DNA of 64,000 bases from Ustilaginoidea virens. Its lineage: Eukaryota; Ascomycota; Sordariomycetes; Hypocreales; Clavicipitaceae. The stretch's first letter is position 1. Each line of letters starts with the position of its first letter. The notes beneath the pieces are model-generated. The model saw nothing but the letters and a program-made list of their open reading frames with translations, ran no database searches and was not told where the DNA came from. The stretch lies in contig NC_057316.1 of NCBI RefSeq assembly GCF_000687475.1, positions 5,952,001 through 6,016,000 of the forward strand. Reading direction: 5' to 3'. A program made the translations under genes and the position numbers. This document shows, in pieces, positions 1 to 12,300 of the stretch.

Positions 1-223
1 AACCACTTTTTCAAGATGGTAGAAATATGCCCAAAATTCCCTCTTTCTAGCTAAAATAGTCACCAACAATTAGAATTAGATTTCCCTAACATCTTTGCTT
101 TAGTCAACCCCGTGTGTGCATTTTTAATCTTTAACCAGCTTATTTTATTCTGCAACGCCTTATACGCTACTGTCGGTACTTAGTATACTTTCCAATAGTA
201 TTCTGAGTTACCATTTTGCAACA
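1..223 (+). repeat. Partial 5' LTR of Copia X
   Basis: This is the right-hand end of a long terminal repeat, ending in CAACA at 219-223. It aligns with the 3' ends of the LTRs at 2255-2477, 9132-9355 and 14358-14582. The primer-binding site follows immediately. Confidence 0.9.
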
Positions 224-237
224 GGTTATAAGCCCGG
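224..237 (+). other. Primer-binding site of Copia X (initiator tRNA-Met half-molecule type)
   Basis: GGTTATAAGCCCGG directly abuts the LTR end. Apart from one G-to-A change it equals the Y site GGTTATGAGCCCGG. The first 12 bases of the Y form are complementary to GGGCTCATAACC, the anticodon arm of eukaryotic initiator tRNA-Met. This is the primer type known from Drosophila copia and yeast Ty5. Confidence 0.75.
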
Positions 238-502
238 TATCTCAAGGCTTCCAGCTTAAGACTTTTTTACGCTAACTTAGGATTTTAACGCATTTAGCAG
301 CTAACCTTCCAGAAATCTACTAACAAGGGACTGATCATCCCAGATTTAGGAACCCAGCTACCACACCAAGCTGCAACACATCCTTACAATAGGATTTTCT
401 AAGGTTATTCCTTAACGTAGCTTTCTTCTAGTTTTATCTAGATTTTCAATCTTGATTTTCTTTGCATTTTTAAGACTTTCCGGCACCTTTTCTCTTCCTA
501 CA

Positions 503-1750
503 ATAGCTAGTCAGAACATTCCTACCGATAACCCAAGCTATACGGCAGAGGTAGAAGAATCTAATAATAACTAGGAAATTGCCTAACTCAGGGAAGACCA
601 ATAGGAAATAAGAAAAGAATTCAACTATAAATTTAATCGAATTAATTCTAAAATCGATTTTTTGGCTGATAAGGTGGGCACCTTAGTAGACAGACTAATT
701 AAGCCTACTGCTAGCCCACCATCCCAGGATATAATGGATATAGATACCTTCTAAACCCCTATAGGTAAAGGAAATAATCTACTATCACCACCTAAAGCCT
801 AGCAATAACCCCTACCGGTTCCATCCAGCATTAGCAGCCAAGTCAGCGCTATAGCTATCAAGGAACTAGCCAAAACAGCCAATAGATTCCAAAAATCCCA
901 AAAGCTAAAGGGGGTATTTAACTTCGACCAATAGAAACAGGCCCTTATAATTCAACTTAAGGCACTTAACATCGCTAAATTTATCGAAGATCCTTCTATT
1001 GCTAGCAAATTTAACGACTTAGAGCAAGCACTTTTACTATTACTTATTAAGAATAGTTGCACAGAAGGACTAGCTGCCGCTATCAACTGGTGCACTAACC
1101 TAGAGTTAGCCTTTATGTTACTCACCAAACAGTATTCTCACTCATCAGACGTATAGCAGACCCACCTATACCCTGCCTTCTATCAACTAAATTTTACAGG
1201 CTATAAAGGTACCTTAGAATCTTTCAACGCCTCCTTTAATAGCTACCTATCTAGGCTGCAAATTTTAGGCTCCCACATACAACCTTTCGACCAAATCAGC
1301 CAGTATTTATATACTATAGAAGGGGTCTTTTTTCAGTAGGCAGAACAGCACCACATAATAATGAGAATCGCCTATACTCAGGGAAATACATCAAATATTA
1401 ACCTGCAATTTTATATAGTTGATTTACTAGAAGAATAACGCATTAAAGGATCATCAGTAGTAAGGGCTACCACCCACCTCGCAAAGGTCAAAGGTGCCAC
1501 TACTAACAACAGTAGCAAGCCAGCTAGTAACAATACTAGCAAAAGTAGTAAAAACACTACCACCAACGCCAATAAAAAGAAACAGGGGTCTTCTTCTACC
1601 TAACAATAAAGGTCTTCTTTAGCCACATAAAGCAAGCCGGAAAATAAGAAGAAGAAAGAGAAGAAAGATTTAACTAATAAAACAGATACCCCATAAAAGA
1701 CCGACGAAAAGGAAAAAACTATTAATTCCTTCGTACTAAAGAATTATAAC
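503..1750 (+). pseudogene. gag part of Copia X gag-pol, degenerate
   Basis: This corresponds to the Gag half of the single gag-pol frame. The start codon is ATA instead of ATG. The frame is open except for scattered TAG/TAA codons and continues at 9361 after element Y. A hydrophobic and charged core (about 900-1440) resembles Copia-type Gag. The tail (about 1500-1740) is rich in Asn, Ser and Lys. I see no CCHC zinc knuckle. It cannot make full-length Gag as it stands. Confidence 0.8.
1746..1750. repeat. Target-site duplication (left copy) of Copia Y
   Basis: ATAAC directly precedes the TGTTG start of the Y 5' LTR. The same ATAAC directly follows the CAACA end of the Y 3' LTR at 9356-9360. 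Five bases is the usual duplication for Copia integration. Confidence 0.9.
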
Positions 1751-2477
1751 TGTTGAAATCAGCGCCTTTTTAGCTGTATTTTGGTACTGGTCTCGCTACC
1801 GTACGACGTCTTTACGTTGAGATATCGCGGTGGCTATACCAGGCGCTATGGTGGGGCACAGCGCCCCACAACGCCGATTACAGTGGGCCGCAGCGCCGGT
1901 CACGGCACCGGCACAGCGCCCCACAGCCGGCCACAGCGGCCGGTCACAGCGGGCCACAGGGCCCACAACAGGCGGCGCATTTCTACGGGATTACCAAATG
2001 GGCAAACCTTGCTAATACCAGCACTTTCGGCCTTCTACATACAGTCACCCGCTACACCGGTCATTTACGGCACACCGATATAGGGCTTCCGGCCCGTACG
2101 GCAGGCTGTTATAGGGCATCCGGCACACCGCTACAAGCCACTGGGCTTGGTTGGGTAGGCATTGGGTAGGATATTGGGCACAGACTGGGCACGGTTGGGC
2201 AGACCGACTTTTCGTCGGTTTTTTTCGCTATTTTTGCGGTTTTTCATTATTTTTAACCACTTTTTCAAGATGGTAGAAATATGCCTAAAATTCCCTCTTT
2301 CTAGCTAGAATAGTCACCAACAATTAGAATTAGATTTCCCTGATATCTTTGCTCTAGTCAACCTCTTGTGCGCTTTAAATCTTTAACCAGCTCTTTATTT
2401 TATTCTGTAACGCCTTGTACGCCACTGTCGGTATCCAGTATATTTCCAATAGTATTCTGAATCACTATTTTGCAACA
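1751..2477 (+). repeat. 5' LTR of Copia Y
   Basis: This 727-bp long terminal repeat begins TGTTGAAATC and ends TTTTGCAACA. A GC-rich block at about 1850-1980, dense in CACAGC and GGCC, contrasts with the AT-rich flanks. The matching 3' LTR is 44 bp longer because of an internal tandem duplication. Confidence 0.92.
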
Positions 2478-2491
2478 GGTTATGAGCCCGG
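2478..2491 (+). other. Primer-binding site of Copia Y
   Basis: GGTTATGAGCCCGG follows the LTR end without a spacer. The first 12 bases are the exact reverse complement of GGGCTCATAACC from the anticodon arm of initiator tRNA-Met. This implies priming by a tRNA cut in the anticodon loop, as known for copia and Ty5. Confidence 0.8.
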
Positions 2492-2789
2492 TGTCTTAAG
2501 GCTTCCAGCTTAAGACTTTTTACGCTAACTTAGGATTTTAACGCATTTGGCAGCTAACCTCCCAGAAATCTAACTAATGATATTACTAATCTGCAGTAAG
2601 GGACTGATTATCCTAGATTTAGGAACCTAGCTACTACACCAAGCTGCAAATATATCCTTTTCAATAGGATTTTTCTAAGGATTTTCTAAGGTTATTCCTT
2701 AATGCAGCTTTCTTCTAGTTTTATCTAGATTTTCAGTCTTGATTTTCTTCGCATTTTTAAGACTTTCCGGCACCTTTTCTTTTCTTATA

Positions 2790-5700
2790 ATGGCCAGTCA
2801 GAACGTTCCTGCTAATAACCCAGGCTACTAAGTCCCTGATATAGCAGAGGTAGAAGAATCTAATAATAACCAGGAAATTGCCCAGCTTAAGGAAGACCAA
2901 TAGGAAATGAGAAAAGAATTTAGTTATAAATTTAATCGAATGAACTCTAAAATCGATTTTTTGGCTAATAAGGTGGGCACCTTAGTAGACAGACTAATCA
3001 AGCCTATTGCTAGCCTACTATCCTAGGATATGATAGATATAGATACCTTCTAAACCCCTATAGGTAAAGGAAATAACCCACTATTACTACCCAAAGCCTA
3101 GCAGCAACCCCTGCTGGTCCCATCTAGTATTAGCAGCCAAGTCAGCGCTATAGCTATTAAGGAACTAGCTAAGATAGCCAACAGATTCTAAGAATCCCAA
3201 AAGCTAAGGGGGGCATCTAACTTCGACTAATGGAAATAGGCCCTTATGATTCAACTTAGGGCACTTAATATCGCTAAATTTATCGAAGAACCTTCTATTG
3301 CTAGCAAGTTTAATGATTTAGAGCAAGCACTTTTACTATTACTTATTAAGAATAGTTGCATAGAAGGACCAGCTGCCGCTATCAACTAGTATACTAACCT
3401 AGAGTCAGCCTTTACGTTACTCACCAAACAGTATTCTCACTCATCAGACGTATAGCAGACCTACCTATACCCTGCCTTCTATTAATTAAATTTTATAGGC
3501 TATAAGGGTACCTTAGAATCTTTCAACGCCTCCTTTAATAGCTACCTATCTAAGTTGCAAATTTTAGGCTCCTATATATAACCTTTCGACCAAATTAGCT
3601 AATATTTATATACTGTAGAAGGGGTCTTTTTTTAGTGGGCAGAACGGCACCACACAATAATGAGAATCGCCTATACTTAGGGAAATATATTAAATATTAA
3701 CCTGCAATTTTATATGGTTGATTTACTGGAAGAATAACGTATTAAAGGGTCATTAGTAGCAAGGGCTATTACCCACCTCGCAAAGGTCAAGGGTACCGCT
3801 ACTAACAGTAATAGTAGCAAGCCAGCTAGTAATAATACTAGCAAAGGTGGTAAAAACACTACTACTAATGCTAATAAAAAGAAACAGGGGTCTTCTACCT
3901 AATAAAGGTCTTCTTTAGCTATATAAGGCAAGCCGGAAAATAAGAAGAAGAATAAAGAAAAGAAAGATTTAGCTAATAAAGCAGATACCCTATAAAAGAC
4001 CGACGAAAAGGAAAAGACTATTAATTCCTTCGTACTAGGGAATTATAATACTCTAAGTCTTATACCTAGTGAGACAGCCTATTCTTCCTTTTAGGACCGC
4101 GAATATATGCAATTTCTAGCTACTAGCTATAGTGCACAATCCGGTGGGAAAACGCCAATAGATTCTTTACTCTACGATACTGGTTCTACGGTGTATATCA
4201 TCAACGATAAAAAGCACTTTACCTACTTCCAATACTATACCGGAAACAGACCAATCATTAGTATAGGTAATAGCCCAATCAAGCCCAGTGGGTGGGGCAC
4301 AGCGCGTTTTACCGTGCTATAGGCCATTAACCCACCTCAGTGGGGCACCTTAGAGCTTACCAACGCCCTCTTCATACTAGCTTTTAATATTAATATCTTT
4401 AGCAGCGTTAAATACTATCTGAATCGTAGTAGTATTTAGGGCCAAAGCCTAGTTAACAGTAATAATAAATGCATTAGGCTTCTTAATTTTAAGAAGTATA
4501 GCTTCTTTTTATAACAAAAAGGGGTAGATTCGCCGTTTTTATACTATACCAGCTAACCGGCTTCATATAGTATCTCGGTCGAATTACCTGCCTTAGCTAA
4601 CCTAGAAGAATACGAGGAATATCCCCTATTAGAGGATTTACCTACCCTACTAGCTAACCTACTAGCTGACTCGCAAGCTGACCGATTAGCTAGTCCTGGT
4701 TTTTTGGTGGTACTAATAGAGGCTGCTATTCCCAATATAGCTTAACCACCACAGAGGGCCCTAGTCGCCCTTAACCCTGCCCTAATACCAGCTGCTAATA
4801 CAGAATATCAAAAGCTACTATTACTAGCCGGACTTTAGCATATCCGGCTTAAGCACATCGGAATCCAACTTTTAAAGAAAACCTATATATCAACCATAGG
4901 GTTACCTAATCTTAGTAAGGTAAAGGATTCTAATTTCAACTGTATCGCCTGTAAAAAGGCAAAGTTAATTCGGCATTTTATATTAGGGGCTATACCAGAC
5001 CCTATGCATTATTTGGATATCATAGAGGGCGATATCTTCTAAATCAACCCTCTACTATATAATAAACACCCTATCTGCCTCATCTTAGTTGACCGGAAAT
5101 TACGCTTCCGTTAGGTATATTTACTACCTAACAAGGAGGGACCCACGGTATTCCCAATATTATAGGGGTTCTTCTAAGGTCTTAGGAATCGCTATAGCAA
5201 ATCAGCTATTGAATTCCACTATAATGGTGGTAAGGAAATCAACGACGTTATTATAGCCTGGCTAGCTCTTAAGGGTATAGATTTTTTAATATCTTCCCCT
5301 TATATTTATAAGCAAAATGGGTTAGCAGAACGCTCTATACGGGTTATCGTTGACCGACTTAAAGCTACTATACTTTAGTCTCAGTTACCTTCTTACCTTT
5401 AGTCTGCAGTGATTCTTAGTATTACTACCTTAGTAAATCTAATAGCAGTCTTAAACCGTTCCTTATTACCTTTCGAGGAATTAAAGAAGGACTTTCCGGA
5501 AATTACGCACTACCACCTACCCGACCTTACTAGCTTTAGGGCTATTAGTGCGGCTGTAGAGGTGCTAATCCCTCCAGAAAAACGGGTTATTAGCTATAAG
5601 CTGGTCCCCCGGACCGAGTCAGGTAGGTTACTAGCTACGCTAGGTAACGGCACCTACCTCGTCTACATCCCATATCGCCGGGTCATCACTAAGACCTCTT

Positions 5701-8498
5701 TTATTACCTTTACCTACCAAAATAAAGGTATAGGCCCTATTTTAAGTGGCCTAGAGGGCACTTTTGATTTCCAACCGCCTTCTAATTTAGAGGGGGTAAA
5801 CATCGACTAAATTGCTCTAGAAGAGCCTATTTAGAAGTCGCTTCGCCTAGATATGCCTATTTCGTCTAAGACCGATAGTATGGGCCTAGTCGAAGGCATA
5901 GGCCTACTATAGGCCACGGATCCAATATAGCCCACAGGCCCACCACAACCAATAGGCCTAATACAGCATACGGATCCACCACAACCAGTAGGCCTACCAA
6001 TTGGCCCGCCACAGCACTCTGTAATATTTTTTAGCAATTCGCCGTTTTTCGATTCCAAATCGCTTCAGCCTAACTCAGCTTTTTAGCTTAGGCAAAACGG
6101 TCCTTTTTCACCGGCTAAGGAATTTACGCCTTTTTCCCATACAAAAAGGCTGCAAATACTAGGAAATACAGAAAGTTCTCATTACTAGGAATCTCAACCA
6201 CAGAGATTTTCCGAATCCGTCACAAAAGTGGGCATAACCTACACAAGTGAAAATTCTGACTTGCCCCATATAACAAATTTTCAATGGTCCGAATCTCAAA
6301 GCCCCATATATACTGATTTTCTGCGACTTTCCAATACAATAGATTCTGCCTTTTCGCCCGGCTTCCTAGTAAATGCAGCATTTCGCCATAGTAAAACGCT
6401 GCCTATACTAGAATATCTGAAATTCGAGAGTCCAGATATCGCCTCAAATAAGAGACCGTAGGAGAAAATATTTCGAGTATCAGAAAAGGTGCCTATTCAG
6501 CCATACCAGGTTAGGGCTACTAGGGGTAGAATTCGAGGAAGAATGCAGCCATAAATACGAGACGTATAAGGTATCCTAGGTTATGGATACTATAGGTCAC
6601 TTTTAGACCTATAGGCTAACCAATAGCCTAACCCACAGACTGACCAATAGTCTGACCCACAGACTGACCAATAGTCTGACCCATAGACTGACTAATGGGG
6701 TGCTTTCCTACCCACCCAGCCGAAAAACGATTAGATTTTCGGATACCCAGGCAGCCCCCCAGAGGCTTCTACATAGGATTTCCCCCCTTCCTATGCTTTT
6801 TACGATATTTGCTATACAGTAAAGATTAAGGCTGCAAAACGGGCCCCAGAAGGTGTGCCTAATAGCTAGAAGGAAGTCTTACATAACCCACACAAAGATA
6901 GCTAGGTTAAGGCCTTATTTTCGGAATTCGAGCAATTAATCGATTTAAATATCTTCCAATTTATTCCTAAAACTAGTGTTCCTACTAGTAGGAAAATATT
7001 GCGTAACCGGCCTATTTTTCGCATTAAGAAAGATGCGAATAATAACCTGGTTAAATATAAGGCACGATTAGTTATTAAAGGCTTTATGCAGGTATTTAGG
7101 CAAGATTTTACGGAGACCTATGCCTCGACTTCGATCCCACCAATATAGAGGATTATCCTTGCTCTTACTACTGCAAATAACTAGGAAATAAAGCAGATCG
7201 ACTTTATTGGTGCCTTTCTAAATAGTGAACTGCTGGAGACGATTTATATAGAGATTCCAGCTGGTTTTCTAGAATTTGCAGAAAGCCTACTCTTACCTAA
7301 TCCAGCCTTATGGTCTGACCTATAGCGTCAACGACTTCTAGCCTTACTTACTAAGGTTGGATATAACCCCTCTGCATTATAGGTCATACTATTGAAGAAA
7401 GCCTTATATGGGCTAAAATAAGGCCCTTGCGAATGGCAGTTACGGTTAAAAGACCTTCTAGTGCAAGAGGGTTTTAAGCCGTTACTTTCTAATGCTGCCG
7501 TCTTCTATAATAAAGGAACGCATACCTTTATTATGACCTATATAGATGACTGCTTGATTATCGGTCTAGACCTTAGCTATATTGACCAGCTTAAGGCTAA
7601 GTTCCATAAGGTATATGCTATAGAAGACCGAGGACCTGCCTTTTTCTTTCTAGGAGTACAGATTATTAAGGATAAAGAAAAGGGCCTATTATAGCTGCAC
7701 TAATCGCAATTTATTGCGGAAGTCCTTAAGAAGTTCAATCTTAAGGACGCACGACCGCATCTAATCCCGCTATAGCCCGGTATACTTACTGAGGCTGACG
7801 ATACGCCGCTGGATGCTAGTAATCAATACTTATTCTAGCAGCTAGTAGGGACATCGATATAGTTAATAATGATATTAAGACCTGACCTTGCCTTTCCGAC
7901 ATAGTACCTATCACAATATATGCAATAGGCTTCTACTATACAGCTTAATGCTGCTAAGGGCGCTTTTCGCTACTTAGCTAGTACGGCTAATACAGCCATT
8001 TGTTACCGAGCCGCTAAAGCTACCGTAGTATTAGCTGCATTTTCTAACAGCGATTTTGCTGGATGCCGGCTGACTTCTAAGTCTACTAGTGGTTATCTTA
8101 CTACCTTAAATGGTAGGCCTATTAGCTGGAGGTTAAAAAGGTCTTCGACTATGGTTTTATCAACGCTTGAAGCCGAGTCTAATGCAATACTTAAGGCAAT
8201 TCGCAAAATAGAGTGGATATCTAATTTATTTAAAGAAATCCAGGTCGATATTCAACGCCCGATACTACTATACTACGATAACCAAGGGTCTATTTCTAAT
8301 GCAAATAACCCAAATCAGCATACCCGCACTAAGCATACCTTACTTAAATTCCGGTATATACGTGAGAAGGCCCACGGTGGCCTAGTAAAAATATCTTATT
8401 TACCTACGACAGATATACCTGCGGATAGACTCACCAAACCACTTCCAAGCCCGAAATTCCCTATATTTCGGCAGCTATTAGGGCTGCAATCCCTATAG
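2790..8498 (+). pseudogene. gag-pol polyprotein of Copia Y, nonsense-mutated
   Basis: This is one frame of 1,903 codons from ATG 2790 to TAG 8496-8498 with no net frameshift. The segments at 4107, 5409, 6228, 7461 and 8151 are all in phase with the start. Visible domains are Gag (2790 to about 4050), aspartic protease with an intact DTGS motif (about 4165-4180), a GAG-pre-integrase zinc site with HxxxH and CxxC (about 4835-4960), and the integrase core ending in the NGLAERS segment (about 5320). A Pro/Gly-rich linker follows (about 5870-6020). Next come the Copia reverse transcriptase with YIDDC at about 7540, and RNase H with SDFAGC (about 8050) and the AESNA segment (about 8168). Many in-frame TAG/TAA codons block translation. 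Their positions fit TGG, CAG and CAA codons hit by C-to-T or G-to-A changes. Confidence 0.88.
6606..6694 (+). repeat. Short tandem repeat in the Copia Y integrase-RT linker
   Basis: About three copies of a 24-bp unit, AGACTGACCAATAGTCTGAC plus CCAC or CCAT, lie between integrase and reverse transcriptase. The unit is partly palindromic (AGACT...AGTCT). Copia X has a shorter, more diverged version at about 11,950-12,005. Confidence 0.7.
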
Positions 8499-8584
8499 CA
8501 TCATCATCTTTTTTTCTGATTTTTTACAGGGTTTCTTTCTTTTATTCTAATGCTAGGATTAGCCATATTGCTAATCAGAAGGGG

Positions 8585-9355
8585 TATTGAAATCAGCGCC
8601 TTTTTAGCTGTATTTTGGTACTAGTCTCGCTACCGTACGACGTCTTTACGTTGAGATATCGCGGTGGCTATACTAGGCGCTATAGTAGGGCACAGCGCCC
8701 CACAACGCCGATTACAGTGGGCCGCAGCGCCGGTCACGGCACCGGCATAGCGCCCCACAGCCGACCACAGCGGCCGGTCACGGCACCGGCATAGCGCCCC
8801 ACAGCCGACCACAGCGGCCGGTCACAGCGGGCCACAGGGCCCACAACAGGCGGCGCATTTCTACGGGATTACCAAATAGGCAAACCTTACTAATACCAGC
8901 ACTTTCGGCCTTCTATATACAGTCACCCGCTACACCGGTCATTTACGGCACACCGATATAGGGCTTCCGGCCCATACAGCAGGCTGTTATAGGGCATCCG
9001 GCACACCGCTACAAGCCACTAGGCTTGGTTGGGTAGGCATTGGGTAGGATATTAGGCACAGACTGGGCACAGTTAGGCAGACCGACTTTTCGTCGGTTTT
9101 TTTCGCTATTTTTACGGTTTTTCATTATTTTCAACCACTTTTTCAAGATGGTAGAAATATGCCCAAAATTCCCTCTTTCTAGCTAGAATAGTCACCAACA
9201 ATTAGAATCAGATTTCCCTGACATCTTTGCTCTGGTCAACCTCTTATGCGCTTTAAATCTTTAACCAGCTCTTTGTTTTATTCTGCAACGCCTTGTACGC
9301 CACTGTCGGTATCCAGTACATTTCCAACAGTGTTCTGAATCACCATTTTGCAACA
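8585..9355 (+). repeat. 3' LTR of Copia Y
   Basis: This 771-bp LTR matches 1751-2477 but contains one 44-bp unit twice in tandem (8729-8772 and 8773-8816), which accounts exactly for the length difference. The first bases read TATTG instead of TGTTG, a single transition. Confidence 0.92.
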
Positions 9356-9360
9356 ATAAC
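9356..9360. repeat. Target-site duplication (right copy) of Copia Y
   Basis: ATAAC is the partner of 1746-1750. The gag-pol frame of the interrupted element X resumes at 9361. Confidence 0.9.
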
Positions 9361-12300
9361 ACTCTAAGTCTTACACCTAGTAAGACAGCCTATTCTTCCT
9401 TCCAGGACCGCGAATATATGCAATTTCTAGCTACCAGCTATAGTGCATAATCTAGTGGGAAAACGCCAACAGATTCTTTACTCTACGATACTAGTTCTAC
9501 AGTATATATCATCAACAATAAAAAGCACTTTACCTACTTCCAATACTATACCAGAAACAGACCAATCATCAGCATAAGTGGTGGCCTAATTAAGCCTAGT
9601 GGGTGGGGCATAGCGCGTTTTACCGTACTACAGGCCACCAACCCACCTCAATAGGGTACTTTAGAGCTAACTAACGCCCTCTTTATACCAGCCTTTAATA
9701 TTAATATCTTTAGCAGCATTAAATACTATCTAAATTGTGGCAGTATTCAAGGCCAAAGCCTAGTTAACAGCAACAATAAATACATTAGGCTTCTTAATTT
9801 TAAGAAGTATAGCTTCTTTTTACAATAAAAAGGGGTAGATTCGCCGTTTTTACACCATACCAGCCACCCGGCTTCATACAGTATCTCAGTCGAATTACCT
9901 GCCCTAGCTAACCTAGAAGAATATAAGGAATATCCCCTGCTAAAGGATTTACCTACCCCACTAGCTGACTCGGACTATCCACTAGCTAATTCGCAAGCTA
10001 CCCCACCAGCTAGTCCTAGTTTTTCAGTAGTACCAATAAAGGCTGCTATTCCCAATACAGCCCAACCACCACAGAGGGCCCCGGTCGCCCTTAACCCAGC
10101 CCCAGTCACAATACCAGCTGCTAATACAGAATATTAAAAGCTGCTATTATTAGCCGGACTTTAGCATATCTAGCTTAGGCACATCGGAATCCAACTTTGA
10201 AAGAAAACCTATATATCAACCACAGGGTTACCTAATCTTAGTAAAGTAAAGGATTCTAATTTCAACTACATCGCCTATAAAAAGGCAAAGTCAGTTCGGC
10301 ATTTTATATCAGGGGCTATACCAGACCCGATGCATTATTTGGATATTATAGAAGGTGATATTTTCCAAATTAATCCTCTTCTATACAATAAACGCCCCAT
10401 TTGCCTTATCTTAGTTAACCGGAAATCACGCTTCTATTAGGTGCATTTACTACCTAATAAGGAAGGGCCCACAGTATTCCCAATATTATAGGGGTTTTTC
10501 CAAGGTCTTCAGAATCGCTATAGCAAATCAGCTATTGAATTCCATTATAATAGTGGCAAGGAAATCAATGACGTCATTATAGCCTAGCTAGCTCTCAAAG
10601 GCATAGATTTTTTAACCTCTTCCCCTTATATTTATAAGCAAAATAGGTTAGCAGAACGCTCTATACGGGTCATTATTAACCGACTTAAAGCTATTATACT
10701 TTAGTCTCGGTTACCTTCTTACCTTTAGTCTACAGTTATTCTTAGTATTACTACCTTAGTAAATCTAATAGTAATTACAAACCGTTCCTCGTCACCTTTC
10801 GAAGAATTAAAGAAGGACTTTCCGGAAATTACGCACTACCACCTACCCGACCTTATTAGCTTCAGGGCTATTAATGCGGCTATAAAGGTGCTAATCCCTC
10901 CAGAAAAACAGGTCATTAGCCATAAGCTAGCCCCCCAGACCGAGTCAGGTAGGTTACTAGCTACGCTAGGTAATAGCACCTACCTCGTCTACATCCCATA
11001 TCGCCGGGTCGTCACCAAGACCTCTTTTATTACTTTCACCTACCAAAATAAAGGTATAGGCCCTATTTTAAGTGGCCTAAAGGGCACTTTTAATTTCTAA
11101 CCGCCTTCTAATTCAGAGGGGGTAAACATCGACTAAATTACTCTAGAAGAGCCTATTTAGAAATCGCCTCGCCTAAATATACCTATTTCAGGCTTAGCCG
11201 AGGGCATAGGCCTACCACAAGCCACGGATCCAATACAGCCTATAGGCCCACCACAACCAATAGGCCTAATACAGCATACAGATCCACTATAATCAGCAGG
11301 CCTACTATAACTAATAGGCCTGCTACAACTAGTGGGCCTATCAATTAGCCCGCCACAGTACTCTATAATATTTCCTAGCAATTCGCCGTCTTTCGATTCC
11401 AAATCGCTTCAGCCTAACTTAGCTTTTTAGCTTAGGCAAGACGGTCCTTTTTCACCAGCTAAGGAATTTACGCCTTTTTCCTATATAAAAAGGCTGCAAA
11501 TACTAGGAAATACAGAAAGTTCTCATCACTAAAAATCTCAATCTTAGAGATTTTCTAAATCCATCACAAAAGTAGGCATGACCTACATAAGTGAAAATTC
11601 TAACTTGCCCCACATAATAAATTTTCAATAGTCCGAATCTTAAAGCCCTATACACACTAATTTTCTACGACTTTCTAATACAACAGATTCTGCCTTTTCG
11701 CCCGGCTTCCTAGTAAATACAGTATTTCGCTATAGTAAAACGCTGCCTACACTAGAATATCTAAAATTCGAGAGTCTAAATATCGCCTTAAATAAGAGAC
11801 TATAGGAGAAAATATTTCGAGTATCAGAAAAGGTGCCTATTTAGCCATACTAAGTTAGGGCTATTAGGGGTAGAATTCGAGGAAGAATACCATAGATACG
11901 AGACGTATAAAGTATCCTAGGTTATAAATACTATAGGTCACTTTTGGACCTACAGACTAACGACCAACAGTCTGACTAATAGTCTGACCTACAGACTAAC
12001 TAATAGGGTGCTTTCCCACCCACCCAGCCGAAAAACGACTAGATTTTCGGATACTTAGGCAGCCCCCCAGAGGCTTCCATATAGGATTTCCACCCTTCCT
12101 ATGCCTTTTACCAACAAATGCACGATATCTGCTGTAAGGTAAAGGCTGTAAAACGGGCCCCAGAAGGTGTGCCTAATAGCTGGAAGGAAGTCTTACATAA
12201 CCTACATAAGGATAGCTAGGTTAAAGCCTTATTTTCGGAATTCAAGCAATTAATTGATTTAAATATCTTCCAATTTATTCCTAAGACTAATATTCCTACT

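Larger units (their letters stand above)
1751..9355 (+). mobile_element. Complete Ty1/Copia retrotransposon Y (RIP-damaged)
   Basis: This is a 7,605-bp element with both LTRs (1751-2477 and 8585-9355), a primer site at 2478 and a purine-rich tract just before the 3' LTR (8577-8584). It carries one gag-pol frame (2790-8498) in the order Gag, protease, integrase, reverse transcriptase and RNase H, which is diagnostic of Copia. The LTR ends TGTTG/CAACA are inverted; the 3' LTR start reads TATTG, one transition away. It lies inside Copia X with a 5-bp duplication. The longest uninterrupted stretch of coding frame is about 130 codons. Confidence 0.95.

Noticed and set aside
1..1750. A separate gag-only deletion derivative at the left edge, and a gag-less element at 8585-14582
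   Set aside because: The ATAAC duplication and the frame continuing from 1750 to 9361 show these are two halves of one interrupted element.
1781..2083. Open frames of 80-100 codons inside the LTRs (also 13,955-14,263)
   Set aside because: They lie in the GC-rich LTR core, start at non-matching places in different copies and lack any family feature; they reflect composition.
2790..8498. A recoded genetic code with TAG and TAA as sense codons in the Copia elements
   Set aside because: Host genes in the same window use TAA, TAG and TGA only as terminators, and catalytic residues in several elements are also changed. Mutation explains the stops.
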